Shown here one piece after another: positions 22,183 to 34,096 of a DNA stretch of 64,000 nt (positions within the stretch are counted from its first letter, which is position 1; every line of letters begins with the position of its first letter). Below the pieces are notes generated by a model that did not search any database, was not told the origin of the DNA, and worked only from the letters and a program-made list of their open reading frames with translations. The stretch covers positions 64,900,892 to 64,964,891 of the forward strand of contig NC_081553.1 in the NCBI RefSeq assembly GCF_963082655.1, given 5' to 3'. The position numbers and the translations under genes were made by a program. This DNA is from Stomoxys calcitrans. Taxonomy: Eukaryota > Arthropoda > Insecta > Diptera > Muscidae.

Positions 22183-23237
22183 ATACTAACAGCCAGCATT
22201 TTTGCTAAAAGATAACGCCTCCAAATGCAAAATTGCCCATGTACATTCCATTAAGGAAGGTTCGATCCAATTTCAAGATCAATGATAAAGAAAGATAACA
22301 TCTAGCAACATCTATATTCGCAATCGCAATCTCTATTACCACAGCAAATAGTTTTGACAAAAAAAATTCTTGGAATGAGATTTTGATAAATTTTCTATAA
22401 AAAAAAGTTTGTGATAATTGTTCTCCTATTTTTTTAGTTTTTTTTTTCTCTGTGTACACACATGCACGCTTTTCGAATTTGTCCATCATTAATAAATCTT
22501 TCCATTCTTGTTTTTTTTTTTTTGGTAATTCTTCTTATTTGGTTCAAATTTCATTTCATTGTCGCTCATCCTGGCAGTATTTGCAATGTTCTGCAAGTAC
22601 ACACTGAGAACTATAAGGATAAGTATTACCATTCCTAGCATAGGACTATAACTCGAACCCCTTCCATCTGAAAAAAAGAGAAAACTGCTGGCATCGATAA
22701 TTGCTTTCATTAATCAATAAAAGGGAATCTCGGAGCGAATGTGGTTGTTGTTGTGCATGGTACGGCATGGCAAGGCAAATAGTAAAGATGTAATGAAGTG
22801 GAAAAATAAAAGAATTTATGGTCCAAATACAAATATGCTCTCGTATCGACCACTTTGGCATTGCGACTGTTTACTTTTATCCTCGTGGATTGGGGAACTT
22901 AAGTTTGGGGAACTTTGCTATTGCTATTTATTATTCGAATGAGCAAAACTCTCGATGTCATTTAATTACGAATGCTATAATGAGGCGATGGACTGCTGAT
23001 GGACTTAAATCATTTGCGTCAAGTTCTCCTTCTCCCCAGAAGAAAACTCTATCATCGTTGTTAAAGTTGCTTATAAAGCAAAATAAAATTTTGCACTTAT
23101 AGCAAAAGAGTGTTTATTTTTGTTCAAAACAGTTGAATGAAAGTGATAGTGATTAATTTAAAAGGACAAATATTTATGAAGTTTTATAAAAGATTGAAAG
23201 TTCATTCTATTGTAACATTTTTGGTGCAAACATTTTG
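22183..23237. other. About 1 kb without a recognised gene
   Basis: AT-rich and low-copy-looking. A SINE tail remnant is visible in reverse at about 22230-22290 (GCCCATGTACATTCC). Frames of 60-95 codons on both strands are K, F, N and S rich without a family motif. None has splice or promoter context that would make me call it. Confidence 0.45.
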
Positions 23238-23812
23238 TATACCCACCACCATAAGATCTAGTCATTCCGTTTGTAACACCTCGAAATATTCGTCTAAGAC
23301 CCCATAAAGTAAATATGTTGTTGATCGTCTCAACTTTTTGAGCCGATCTATCCATGTCCGTGCCTCCGTCCATCCGTCGGTCGAAATTACGATAACGGTC
23401 GAATGCATAAAGCCAGCCGCTTGAAATTTAGCACAGATTCTTAATATTAATGTAGGTCATTGGGGATTACAAATGGGCCATATCGGTTTAGATTTAGATA
23501 TAGCTCCCATGTAAACCGATCTCCCGATTTGACCTCTTGAGGTCCTGGAAGCGGCAATTTATGTCCAATTCGGCACGAAATGGTGCACGTAGTGTGATGT
23601 TACGACTTCCAACAACTGTGCCAAGTACGGTTCAAATCGGTCTATAACCTGATAAAGCTCCCATATAAACCGATCTCCCGATTTAACGTCTTGAGCCCTT
23701 AGAAGCCGCAATTTTAGTCCGATTTGTTTGAAATTTTGCTTGTAGTGTTTGCTTATGACTTCCAACAACTGTGCCTAGTACGGTCCAAATCGGTCAATAA
23801 CCTGATATATGT
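23238..23812 (-). mobile_element. Family A1 element, 5'-truncated
   Basis: Reading in reverse, the 3' terminus (TATACCCACCACCATAAGAT in + orientation), the (GTCY)n tract (CCGTCCATCCGTCGGTCG) and two central units are visible. The element stops in mid-unit at about 23812, where LINE-derived sequence begins. Confidence 0.7.
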
Positions 23813-24210
23813 AATGTCTATGTAACTTCTGTTACCAGGGATATCGTAGTTCCAATCGGTTCTATCAGGAATAGTGATACAGTACTTTTTATCAAAAATC
23901 GGCTCAGGTAGGGTGTAATCCACACTGCCTGGAATATTGGATATTGTATCAAGGATAACACAGTGTTTTTAGCCGACAAATGATCAAAGAGCAAGCTCCC
24001 TTAACCTCACGACAGTGGTCGTCGCAATTTGGATCCAATTGAGTATCGAACAGTACGGTCGCCATCCACCAGACCACAACACCATATAGCATTATAGGTC
24101 TGACAACTGCATTATATACCCAATGCATGACGCGCGGTCTAAACCCCCAACTTTTGCCAATGGCTCTCTTGCAGGTACAAAGAGCAAGATATGCCTTTCT
24201 TGCACTTTCT
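23813..24210 (-). pseudogene. LINE reverse transcriptase C-terminal fragment (LOA/I-like)
   Basis: On the - strand a stretch reads KLESARKAYLALCTCKRAIG, then KSWGFRPRVMHWVYNAVVRP and YGVVVWW. This is the conserved region after the catalytic core (thumb/connection) in LOA- and I-group non-LTR retrotransposons. It is a short remnant fused in frame by chance to A2 repeat sequence at its start, and it breaks down soon after WW. Not functional. Confidence 0.7.
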
Positions 24211-24393
24211 AATTTTGCCCAGATCGGTTCAGATTTGAATATAGCTGCCATATAGACTGATCTCTCGATTTAAGATCTTGGGCCCCTAAAAAACACGCTT
24301 TTTTTATCCGATTTCGCCCCAATTTGGGACAGTGAGTTTTGTTAGGGACTTCGTAATCCCTCTTCAATTTGGTCCAGATCGGATCAGATTTCG
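24211..24393 (-). mobile_element. Family A2 element, part 1 (split by an RTE)
   Basis: A2 central unit in reverse (TTGCCCAGATCGGTTCAGAT, CTGCCATATAGACTGATCTC). It ends with GGATCAGATTTCG, the left copy of the RTE target site duplication. Confidence 0.7.
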
Positions 24394-24909
24394 GCCGATA
24401 CAGGATGACTATGAGCACCACACAGGCTGGAACTTTGAGCTCCGACTTGTGTGGTGCCCATCGTTATCACGGGAAGCTTAGCTGAAAGCTACCGGGCGCG
24501 TCCACAGGTTGCGGATGGTGGAAAGCTCCGTTTTTATGCGGAGTAGCTGCAAATGCGGCAGCGGGCAGTCAGCGATTTTCGAGAGGAGAGTCTCAGTGAG
24601 GAGTCATGTGGCACTGGCTCTTAATTAAATACTGAATGCCAATGATACTCGAGATGACAAGGCGAGTTATTGGCCAACATCAGCGTCTGTTCCCTGGTTA
24701 GGGGCGGCTGGAGGCGAGCGTCGGATTTTGGAGCAAGCGGCTCGCCACAGCGAGGGATACATGTGCAATCCCACAAAACCCATGCGGTTGGGGCGCTGGG
24801 CCAGTAACCCGCCCCCGGAAAACATAGAACTACTATGAGAAACAAAGGAATAGTAAATACGGACCCTCCCAACGTTGGCGACTCACGCAAACGATAAAAG
24901 GACCATGAT

Positions 24910-25515
24910 TTGCAGATCTGCACCTGGAATGTCCGCACTATTTATAGAGAAGGTGCAGTATACGCGCTGGAGGATGTATTAAAGAAGTACAAGGCAGATA
25001 TAACCGCCTTACAGGAAATGCGATGGACTGGGAATGGCGTCACTACAACACCAAACGAACTATACTATAGCTGTCATAACACGGGGCATGAATTTGGCTG
25101 CGCATTTGTGGTAAATTGGAGACTGAAACACCTTGTCTCCAGCTTTACTCCGATGGATGAGAGGCTAGCCACAATCCGCATAAAAGCCAAATTCATCAAC
25201 ATCAGCCTTATTTGTGCCCATGCCCTGACGGAAGACAAAGACGAGCAGACCAAGGATATTTTGTACGAGCGCCTAGAGAGAGAATATGCCCTCTGCCCCG
25301 CCCATGATATTAAAATCGTTCTGGGAGATTTTAATGCGAAAATAGAGAAGGAAGTCATTTTTGGTCCAACAGTCGGAAAGTTTTGCCTCCACGAGATAAC
25401 GTCCAGTAATGGGTTGAGGCTGATAGCTTTCACCACGGCAAAAAACATGGTAGTTAGTAGCACCAGATTTAAACATAAAAATATCCACAAAGCCACATGG
25501 CTGTCACCCGATTAA
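24910..25515 (+). pseudogene. RTE endonuclease domain, interrupted
   Basis: About 200 codons of APE-type endonuclease: ICTWNVRT near the start, ALQEMRWTG, CAFVVNWRL, DERLATIRIKAKFINISLIC, VLGDFNAKIE (catalytic D and N), and MVVSSTRF then HKATWLSPD. It should nick the target DNA. A TAA at 25513-25515 falls just before NQIDHV, which continues in the same frame. A frameshift follows before the DTDH motif near 25580, so the domain is broken in its C-terminal part. No in-frame ATG is evident at the start, which fits a decayed copy. Confidence 0.85.
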
Positions 25516-25623
25516 CACACGAGAAACCAAATTGATCACGTTGTGATAGAAGGAAGGCATTCATCCTAGAGCGAATATAGATACGGATCATTAACTTGTT
25601 GCAGCAAAGGTTCGCACCTGCAC

Positions 25624-26553
25624 ATGGCGAGGAAAGTACGATCTAGCACTGCACGGAAGCTGGACATTGAAAAGCTGCAAACACAACAAATGGCAGCGGC
25701 ATACTCCACTCGACTGATCCAACTGCTCCATGAAAGCACTCCTTGTTCCGATGATATAATGGCGCAGTGGCAAACTATTGCCCACTCTATGGAAAATGCC
25801 GCGAAATCCGTACTTGGGTACCGAAAGCCTCCTCCAAAAAACCCATGGTACGACCAAGAGTGTAGAGATGCTACTGAAGCCAAGAATGCGGCATATAGAG
25901 CAACCCTGCAATCAGTAGCAACGCGCCAGATGAAGGAGAGGTATCGGGAGAAAAGGAGAGAGGAGAAATGTCTATTCCGCAGAAAGAAAAAGGAAATGGA
26001 AAGACGTGAGTGCGAGCGAATTCAGATGTACAGGAGTCAGAATGAAGTCCGAAAATTCTACCAAAGAATTAAACACCAAACCGAAGGCTTTGGTGCAGGC
26101 ACATCCTCCTGCAGAGACAAAGAAGGAAATCTGGTAACTGACACAGACAACATGCTGAGGATATGGAAAGAACATTTTACCCAACTGCTAGTGTCCGATG
26201 TTGGCGGCGAAGAGGAACCAATCCCTGATGATGGTATAGAATGTTTACCTCCTAGTCAGAATGAGGTCCAAGTAGTAGTAACCCGACTAAAGAACAACAA
26301 GGCAGCAGGAGCCGACGGGTTACCCGCTGAACTATTTAAGACCGGAGGCGACAGGCTGATAAGGCGTATGCATCAGCTTATCTGTGCAATCTGGGTAGAA
26401 GAACGCATACCCGATGATTGGAACCTCAGCATACTATGTCCCGTACACAAGAGAGGAGACAAGACGGAATGTGCCAACTCCACAGGAATAAGTCTCCTCC
26501 CCATCGCATACAAGATACTCTCGACTGTACTGTGTGAAAGATTAAAACCTTAA
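25624..26553 (+). pseudogene. RTE linker and N-terminal reverse transcriptase region
   Basis: An open stretch of about 309 codons: a basic helical linker rich in R, K, E and Q, then NPWYDQECR, LKNNKAAGADGLPAELFK and IPDDWNLSILCPVHKRGD, which are the RT 0, 1 and 2 regions. TAA at 26551-26553 follows ERLKP. The same frame continues with YQCGFRPGKST and LFVDYKAAFD (RT motif A) to about 26827. Beyond that, the segment with GVRQG and YADD is deleted. Confidence 0.85.
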
Positions 26554-26827
26554 GTCAATGAGATAATTGGGTCCTATCAATGCGGCTTTAGACCAGGTAA
26601 ATCCACCTTAGACCAGATATTCACACTTCGCCAAATCCTGGAAAAGACCCGAGAACGACAAATTAACACCTACCATCTCTTTGTCGACTACAAAGCCGCC
26701 TTCGATACTCCTTTACGTTCAAAGGTATTTCAAGCCATGTCTGAGTTTGGTGTCCCTGCAAAATTAATAAGACTCTGCAGGATGACACGTTCCTCAGTAA
26801 GAATAGGAAAGAATCTCTCCGAACCAA

Positions 26828-27330
26828 GAATAAGCGAAGAATAATACTGGCAAACAAATGCTACTTTGGACTAAGTGTGCAGTTTAGAGCAAGGCCACCT
26901 CTCGACAGACGAAGACTACACTTTACAAGACACTGATACTACCCGTGCTGTTATATGGTTCTGAAGCATGGGTACTTGTGAAAGCAGATGAGGCAGTGCT
27001 TGGAGTATTTGAGAGAAAGATTACTCGTAAAATATATGGACCAGTTTGCGTTAACGGAGAATATAGGCGACATATGAACCACGAGCCGTATGAGCTGTAT
27101 GACGACGACATCATAGTTACACGCGTCTAAATACAAGGGCTGCGTTGGCTAGGTCATGTTGACAGGATGGATGAAGAAGCTCCAGCAAAGAAGCCTTTTG
27201 AAAGCAAACACGGTGGTACACGCAAACCGGGAAGACCAAAAGCCCGATGGAAAGATCAAGTGGTGGGAGTCACCTCGAAACTTGGTGTCAGAGATTTTAG
27301 AATGAGCGCATAAGATCGAGGCACTTGGAA
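26828..27330 (+). pseudogene. RTE C-terminal region after an internal deletion
   Basis: After the deletion, the sequence reads as the RTE C-terminus in pieces: LLYGSEAWVL, FERKITRKIYGPVC, LRWLGHVDRMDE and GRPKARWKDQVVG. Stops interrupt it (for example after DDIIVTRV at 27127). With YADD absent, no reverse transcription activity is possible. Confidence 0.8.
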
Positions 27331-27340
27331 CACTATTCTA

Positions 27341-27578
27341 TCAGGTTGCCCAAAAAGTAATTGCGGATTTTTCATATAGTCGGCGTTGACAAATTTTTTC
27401 ACAGCTTGTGACTCTGTAATTGCATTCTTTCTTCTGTCAGTTATCAGCTGTTACTTTTAGCTTACTTTAGAAAAAAAAAGTGTAAAAAAGTATATTTGAT
27501 TAAAATTCATTCAAAGTTTTATTAAAAATGCATTTACTTTCTTTTAAAAAATCCGCAATTACTTTTTGGGCAACCCAA
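27341..27578. mobile_element. Tc1/mariner-type MITE, copy 3 (238 bp), inside the RTE
   Basis: TA flanks are at 27339-27340 and 27579-27580. The left end has TCAGGTTGCCC instead of TTGGGTTGCCC, and the right end is canonical. Its orientation is opposite to copies 2, 4, 5 and 6. It interrupts the RTE between CACTATTC and CGTTCGGCTAG, which are adjacent in the RTE fragment near 19130-19145, so the MITE arrived after the RTE. Confidence 0.9.
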
Positions 27579-27636
27579 TACGTTCGGCTAGTGGAACAAA
27601 TATTCTGTCATAGCCAATTAAAGTAAAGTAAAGTAA

Positions 27637-27992
27637 GGATCAGATTTCGATATTGCTGCCATATAGACCGATCTCTCGATTTAATAACTCGGCCCAATAA
27701 AAGGCTGAAATTTGACATAGTGACTTTGTTGGCTTTTCGACATCCGTGTCCTATAAGGTTCAGATCGGTTTATATTTGCATATAGGTGCCAAAAAGACCT
27801 ATAGTTAGTTCTTCAAAATTGAACAATGACTTGTACTTGGTCCAAATCGGACTATTTTTCTATAAAGCAGCTATTGGGGCATAAATTCAGCATTTTTCAC
27901 AGGATTATGACTAAAGGTGGTTTCCCTATACACCCGAGGTGGTGGGTATCCAAAGTTCGGCCCGTCGGAACTTTACGCCTTTCTACTTGTTT
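27637..27992 (-). mobile_element. Family A2 element, part 2 with 5' end
   Basis: It resumes at the second copy of the 13-bp RTE target duplication and runs to the A2 5' end in reverse (CCCGAGGTGGTGGGTATCC, AAAGTTCGGCCCGTCGGAAC, CTACTTGTTTG). Confidence 0.75.
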
Positions 27993-29270
27993 GTTTTCAT
28001 TTTAAATGACATTCGATTCGAATTTGATTTGATTTGGATTTTCTAATAATTTTTAAAAATATCTTAAACTGCATTTTTGTCAAGCCTCTCAAAATGAAGG
28101 CATAATCCCACACAAAAATTTTATTCCCCTTTTGAAATGGAAATGGAATGCCTGTAGCCATTTTATGCAATCTAATCGATTCACTAGAATTTCATGGGAT
28201 CTAAGAATTGTTTTTGTTTTCCTTTCCAGTATGACAAATAATAGATATCAATCAACGGAATAGGTCTCATCTCGCAACCAACTAATCAAAATTCAATTTG
28301 CCAAAAATTGAAAAGGCGTAGATGGCAAGGCCATGATAACAGCGGATAGAAAAGCCAAGCCATTGGCAATGACAGCGGCAGCCGTCAGTGTTCATTTTTT
28401 GTTTCATTAACTCATTAAAAACAGCCCACATCATACAAATGAGGCGCAAAAATTGAAATCAGATGACAAAGGAGCAGCCGATTCAGGACTAGTCACGAAA
28501 ATAGCAGTACGAAAGGTAATTTCTCATCAAGTCAAGCGTGCAATGGCAGACATCAGTCATTCAGTCGGTTGGCAACATTGCCATTTGAAAAGCATACCCC
28601 ATCCCATGGATTGAATCAATTTTCATTTTTGCCATCGACATTTTCCATCTGAAGTGACAATTGAGAAATCGCCAGGCTTTATGGGAATTATGAAAAACAC
28701 AAATCTTTGGGATTTGCAATGTTTGCAAACAAACGACACACGGCGGAAATGTAGCGTCCTTTTTTATGTTGCTGCCTGCTGCAAGGACTTATGGGTGAGT
28801 CTCTTATGCTACCAGTTGCGAATTTTTTAGTTTTCGTTTTTTAATTAGCCACGCACGAGCATGGCAGAACACAGAAACCTCAATGTATGTCATATCGATT
28901 TTTTAAGAACAAAAAGGTCGTGGTGTATTAGGTACGTGCTTAGTTTGTCAAAAATGTTCAATGGGATTTATTGGAACAACATGAGAATAAAGAGCAAAGT
29001 AAATATAGAAGAAGTACAAATCATGGAAGCTGACTGCTATCAGTGGTATCAACATGGCAATCAAATGGAAGGTTTTATTATGGAAACAAAAAACCAGAGG
29101 CGTGTTTATTGAAATTGAATTGTAAATATTTTTCAATGCGAATAAAATTCCTCCTATATTGGATGGTTGGCTTAGAAGGTTTATGGGGAACTTAAGGTAC
29201 GATTTAAAAATCCTCTACGGCCATATACCTATGGCGATCTGCATAATGCTCGACTCGATTGTCGAGAGCC
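27993..29270. other. About 1.3 kb without a recognised gene
   Basis: AT-rich, low-copy-looking. One open frame of 83 codons (28861-29112) shows no motif, leader or splice context. The last ~100 bases lead into the satellite array with GATTGTCGAGAGCCGATACAG. Confidence 0.45.
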
Positions 29271-31002
29271 GATACAGCCAATTTAAAGTTTTCATAGTGA
29301 AATTTCGACTTTTGATGGATTTTAGGTCAATTTTTGAATTTTTTGGCGGAGTCGCGAATTAAGGCCCATTTCCCTCTACGACGCATAGTTTAGGAGATAC
29401 AGCCAATTTAAAGTTTTCATAGTGAAATTTCGACTTCTGATGGGTTTTAGGTCAATTTTTGAATTTTTTGGTGGAGTCACGAATTAAGACACATTTCTCT
29501 CTACGACGCATAGTTTAGGAGATACAGTCAATTTAAAATTTTCATAGTGAAATTTCGACTGTTGATGGATTTTAGGTCAATTTTTGAATTTTTTGATGGA
29601 GTCACGAGATACAGCCAATTTAAAGTTTTCATAATGAAATTTCTACTTTTAATGGATTTTAGGTAAATTTTTGAATTTTTTGGTGGAGTCACGAATTAAG
29701 GCCCCTTTCCCTCTACGACGCATAGTTTAGGAGATACAGCTAATTTAAAGTTTTAATAGAGAAATTTCGACTTTTGATGGATTTTAGGTCAATTTTTGAA
29801 TTTTTGGTGGAATCACGAATTAAGGCCCATTTCCCTCTACGACGCATAGTTTAGGAGATACAGCCAATTTAAAGTTTTCATAGTAAAATTTCGACTTTTG
29901 ATGGATTTTAGGTCAATTTTTGAATTTTTTGGCGGAGTCGCGAATTAAGGCCCATTTCTCTCTACGACGCATAGTTTAGGAGATACAGCCAATTTAAAGT
30001 TTTCATAGTGAAATTTCGACTTCTGATGGGTTTTAGGTCAATTTTTCAATTTTTTGGTGGAGTCACGAATTAAGGCCCATTTCCCTCTTCGACGCATAGT
30101 TTAGGAGATACAGCCAATTTAAAGTTTTCATTGTGAAATTTCGACTTTTGATGGATTTTAGGTCAATTTCTGAATTTTTTTGGTGGAGTCACGAATTAAG
30201 GCCAATTTCCCTCCACGACGTATAGTTTAGGAGATACAGCCAATTTAAAGTTTTCATAGTGAAATTTCGACTTTTAATGGATTTTAGGTCAATTTTTCAA
30301 TTTTTCGGTGGAGTCACGAATTAAGGCCCATTTCCCTCTACGACGCATAGTTTAGGAGATACAGCCAATTTAAAGTTTTCACAGTGAAATTTCGACTTGA
30401 TGGATTTTAGGTCAATTTTTGAATTTTTTTTTCGGAGTCGCAAATTAAGGCCCTTTTCCCTCTACGACGCATAGTTTAGGAGATACAGCCAATTTAAAGT
30501 TTTCATAGTGAAATTTCGACTTCTGATGGATTTTAGGTCAATTTTTGAATTTTTTGGTGGAGTCACGAATTAAGGCCCATTTCCCTCTACGACGCATAGT
30601 TAAGGAGATACAGCCAATTTAAAGTTTTCATAGTGAAATTTCGACTTTTGATGGATTTTAGGTAAATTTTTGAATTTTTGGTGGAATCACAAATTAAGGG
30701 CCATTTCCCTCTACGACGCATAGTTTAGGAGATACAGCCAATTTAAAGTTTTCATAGTGAAATTTCGACTTCTGATGGGTTTTAGGTCAATTTTTCAATT
30801 TTTTGGTGGAGTCACGAATTAAGGCCCATTTCCCTCTTCGACGCATAGTTTAGGAGATACAGCCAATTTTAAGTTTTCATAGTGAAATTTCGACTTTTGA
30901 TGGATTTTAGGTGAATTTTTGAATTTTTTGGTGGAGTCACGAATTAAGGCCTATTTCCCTCTTCGACGAATAGTTTAGGAGATACATCCAATTTAAGGTT
31001 TT
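29271..31002 (+). repeat. Satellite array, ~125-bp monomer, forward segment 1
   Basis: About 14 tandem monomers, counted from GATACAGCCA at 29271, 29396, 29521 and so on (period 125; one is shortened to 87 at 29521-29607). Key blocks of the monomer are GGAGATACAGCCAATTTAAA, GAAATTTCGACTTTTGATGG, ATTTTTTGGTGGAGTCACGA and CCCTCTACGACGCATAGTTT. No open frame crosses the array meaningfully. Orientation flips at about 31002. Confidence 0.95.
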
Positions 31003-32749
31003 CCACCAAAATATTCAAAAATTGACCAAAAATCCATCAAAAGTCGAAATTTCACTATGAAAACTTTAAATTGGCTGTATCTCCTATACTATGCGTCGTA
31101 GAGGGAAATGGGCCTTAATTCGGGACTCCACCCAAAAATTTTAAAATTTACCTAAAATCCATCAAAAGTCGAATTTTCACAATGAAAACTTTAAATTGGC
31201 TGTATCTCCTAAACTATGCATCGTAGAGGGAAATGGGCCTTAATTCGCGACTCTATCAAAAAATTAAAAATTCGACCTAAATTCCATCAAAAGTCGAAAT
31301 TTCACTATGAAAACTTTAAATTGGCTATATCCCCTTAACTACGCGTCGTAGAAGGAAATGGGCCTTAATTCGTGACTCCACCAAAAAATTCAAAATTTTA
31401 CCTAAAATCCATCAAAAGTCGAAATTTTACTATGAAAACTTTTAATTGGCTGTATCTCCTAAACTGTGCGTCGTAGAGGGAAATGGGCCTTAATTCGTGA
31501 CTCCACCAAAAAATTCAAAAATTGAGTTATAATTCATCAAAAGTCGAAATTTCACTATGAAAACTTTAAATTGACTGTATCTCCTAAACGTTGCGTTGTA
31601 GAGGGAAATGGGCCTTAATTCGTGACTCCACCAAAAATTTTAAAAAATTGACATAAAATCCATCAAAAGTCGAAATTTCGCTATGAAAACTTTAAATTGG
31701 CTGTATCTCCTAAACTATGCGACGTAGAGGGAAATAGGCCTTAATTCGTGACTCCACCAAAAAATTCAAAAATTCACCTAAAATCCATCAAAGTCGAAAT
31801 TTCACTGTGAAATCTTAAATTGGCTGTATCTCCTAAACTATACGTCGTAGAGGGAAATGGGCCTTGATTCGTGACTCCACCAAAAAATTCAAAAATTGAC
31901 CTAAAATCCATCAAAAGTCGAAATTTCAGTATGAAAACTTTAAATTGGCTGTATCTCCTAAACTATGCGTCGAAGAGGAAAATGGGCCTTAATTGGTGAC
32001 TCCACCAAAAAATTGAAAAATTTACCTAAAACCCATCAGAAGTCGAAATTTCACTATGAAAACTTTAAATTGGCTGTATCTCCTAAACTATGCGTCGTAG
32101 AGGGAAATGGGCCTTAATTCGCGACTCCGCCAGAAAATTCAAAAATTGACCTAAAATCCATCAAAAGTCGAAATTTCACTATGAAAACTTTAAATTGGCT
32201 GTATCTCCTAAACTATGCGTCGTAGAGGGAAATGGGCCTTAATTCGTGATTCCACCAAAAATTCAAAAATTGACTTAAAATCCATCAAAAGTCAAAATTT
32301 CACTATGAAAACTTTAAATTGGCTGTATCTCCTAAACTATGCGTCGTAGAGGGAAATGGGCCTTAATTCGGGACTCCACCGAAAAATTTTAAAATTAACT
32401 TAAATCCATCAAAAGTCGAATTTTCACAATGAAAACTTTAAATTGGCTGTATCTCCTAAACTACGCGTCGTAGAAGGAAATGGGCCTTAATTCGTGACTC
32501 CACCAAAAAATTCAAAAATTGACTTATAATCCATCAAAAGTCGAAATTTCACTATGAAAACTTTAAATTGGCTGTATCTCCTAAACTATGCGGGAAATGG
32601 GAAAATGGGCCTTAATTCGTGACTCCACCAAAAAATTCAAAAATTGACCTAAAATCCCTCAATAGTCAAAATTTCACTATGAAAACTTTAAATTGGCTGT
32701 ATCTCCTTAACTATGCGTCGAAAAGGGAAATGGGCCTTAATTCGTGATT
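31003..32749 (-). repeat. Satellite array, reverse segment
   Basis: The same ~125-bp monomer is read in reverse complement (TTAAATTGGCTGTATCTCCT, ATGCGTCGTAGAGGGAAATG), about 14 units. The junction at 31000-31005 joins AAGGTTTTC of a forward monomer to CACCAAAATATTCAAAAATT of a reverse one at a different phase, so it is a real breakpoint and not a simple mirror of one unit. Confidence 0.95.
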
Positions 32750-32949
32750 NNNNNNNNNNNNNNNNNNNNNNNNNNNNNNNNNNNNNNNNNNNNNNNNNNN
32801 NNNNNNNNNNNNNNNNNNNNNNNNNNNNNNNNNNNNNNNNNNNNNNNNNNNNNNNNNNNNNNNNNNNNNNNNNNNNNNNNNNNNNNNNNNNNNNNNNNNN
32901 NNNNNNNNNNNNNNNNNNNNNNNNNNNNNNNNNNNNNNNNNNNNNNNNN
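32750..32949. other. Assembly gap, exactly 200 N
   Basis: The run of 200 Ns has a fixed, placeholder-like length. The left flank is in reverse satellite orientation (AATTCGTGATT) and the right flank in forward orientation (AATTTTTTGGTGAAGTCACG), so an inversion breakpoint lies in the unsequenced interval. The true array length is unknown. Confidence 1.
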
Positions 32950-34096
32950 AATTTTTTGGTGAAGTCACGAATTAAGGCCCATTTCCCTCTACGACGCATA
33001 GTTTAGGAGATACAGCCAATTAGAAGTTTTCATAGTGAAATTTCGACCTTTATGGAGTTTAGGTGAATTTTTTAATTTTTTGGTGGAGTCACTAATAAAG
33101 GACCATTTCGCTCTGCGACGCATAGTTTAGGAGATACAGCCAATTTAAAGTTTTCATAGTGAAATTTCGACTTTTGATGGATTTTAGGTAAATTTTTGAA
33201 TTTTTTGGTGGGGTCACGAATTCAGGCCCATTTCCCTCTACGACGCATAGTTTAGGAGATACAGCCAATTTAAAGTTTTCATAGTGAAATTTTGACTTTT
33301 AATGGATTTTATATCAATTTTTGAATTTTTTGGCAGAGTCACGAATTAAGGCCCATTTCGCTCTGCGACGCATAGTTTAGGAGATACAGCCAATTTAAAG
33401 TTTACATAGTGAAATTTCGACTTTTGATGGATTTTAGGTAAATTTTTGAATTTTTTGGTGGGGTCACGAATTCAGGCCCATTTCCCTCTACGACTCATAG
33501 TTTAGGAGATACAGCCAATTTAAAGTTTCATAGTGAAATTTTGACTTTTGATGGATTTTAGGTCAATTTTCGAATTTTTTGGTGGAGTCACGAAGTAAGG
33601 CCCATTTCCCTCTACGACGCATAGTTTAGGAGATACAGTCATTTTAAAGTTTTCATAGTAAAATTTCGACTTTTGATGGATCTTATCTCAATTTTCGAAT
33701 TTTTTGGTGGAGTCACGAAGTAAGGCCCATTTTCTTCTACGACGCATATTTAAGGGGATACAGCCAATTTAAAGTTTTCATAGTGAAATTTCGACTTTTG
33801 ATGAAATTTAGGTCAATTTTTGAATTTTTTGGTGGAGTCATGAATTAAGGCCCATTTCCCTCTACGACGCATAGTTTAGGAGATGTAGCCAATTTAAAGT
33901 TTTCATAGTGAAATTTCGACTTTTGATGGATTTTAGGTAGATTTTTAAAATTTTTTGGTGGAGTCACGAATTAAGGCCCATTTCCCTCTACGACTCATAG
34001 TTTAGGAGATACAGCCAATTTAAAGTTTTCATAGTGAAATTTCGATTTTTGATGAATTTTATGTAAATTTTTTTATTTTTTGGTGGAGTCACGAAT
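32950..34096 (+). repeat. Satellite array, forward segment 2
   Basis: About nine forward monomers of ~125 bp, somewhat more diverged than segment 1 (for example CATTTCGCTCTGCGACGCAT in two units). The array ends at TGGTGGAGTCACGAAT at 34081-34096 and passes into unrelated AT-rich DNA. Confidence 0.95.

Larger units (their letters stand above)
24394..27636 (+). mobile_element. RTE-clade non-LTR retrotransposon with 13-bp target duplication
   Basis: The 13-bp sequence GGATCAGATTTCG occurs at 24381-24393 and again at 27637-27649, bracketing the element. A GC-richer leader (24394-24900) precedes an APE endonuclease and reverse transcriptase region. The 3' end is an AAAG-type repeat (ATTAAAGTAAAGTAAAGTAA), typical of RTE tails. 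A mariner-type MITE interrupts the 3' end at 27341-27578. Proteins of this clade are often annotated in animal genomes as craniofacial development protein 2-like. The copy is dead: stops, frameshifts and a deletion of the catalytic core. Confidence 0.9.

Noticed and set aside
22489..22942. Candidate membrane peptides on both strands
   Set aside because: Low-complexity F, L, S and K rich frames of about 70 codons in AT-rich DNA. Overlapping frames on both strands are equally good.
24621..24938. 105-codon frame on the - strand
   Set aside because: It lies antisense to the leader and start of the RTE retrotransposon, whose + strand motifs are clear.
25074..25911. Several 70-140 codon frames on the - strand
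   Set aside because: Antisense shadows of the RTE endonuclease and linker region.
28861..29112. 83-codon frame just before the satellite
   Set aside because: No recognisable family, no promoter or splice context, composition like random AT-rich DNA.
29271..34096. CRISPR-like array of regular repeats
   Set aside because: Monomers are joined without unique spacers, the period is ~125 bp, and the host is an insect. It is a satellite.
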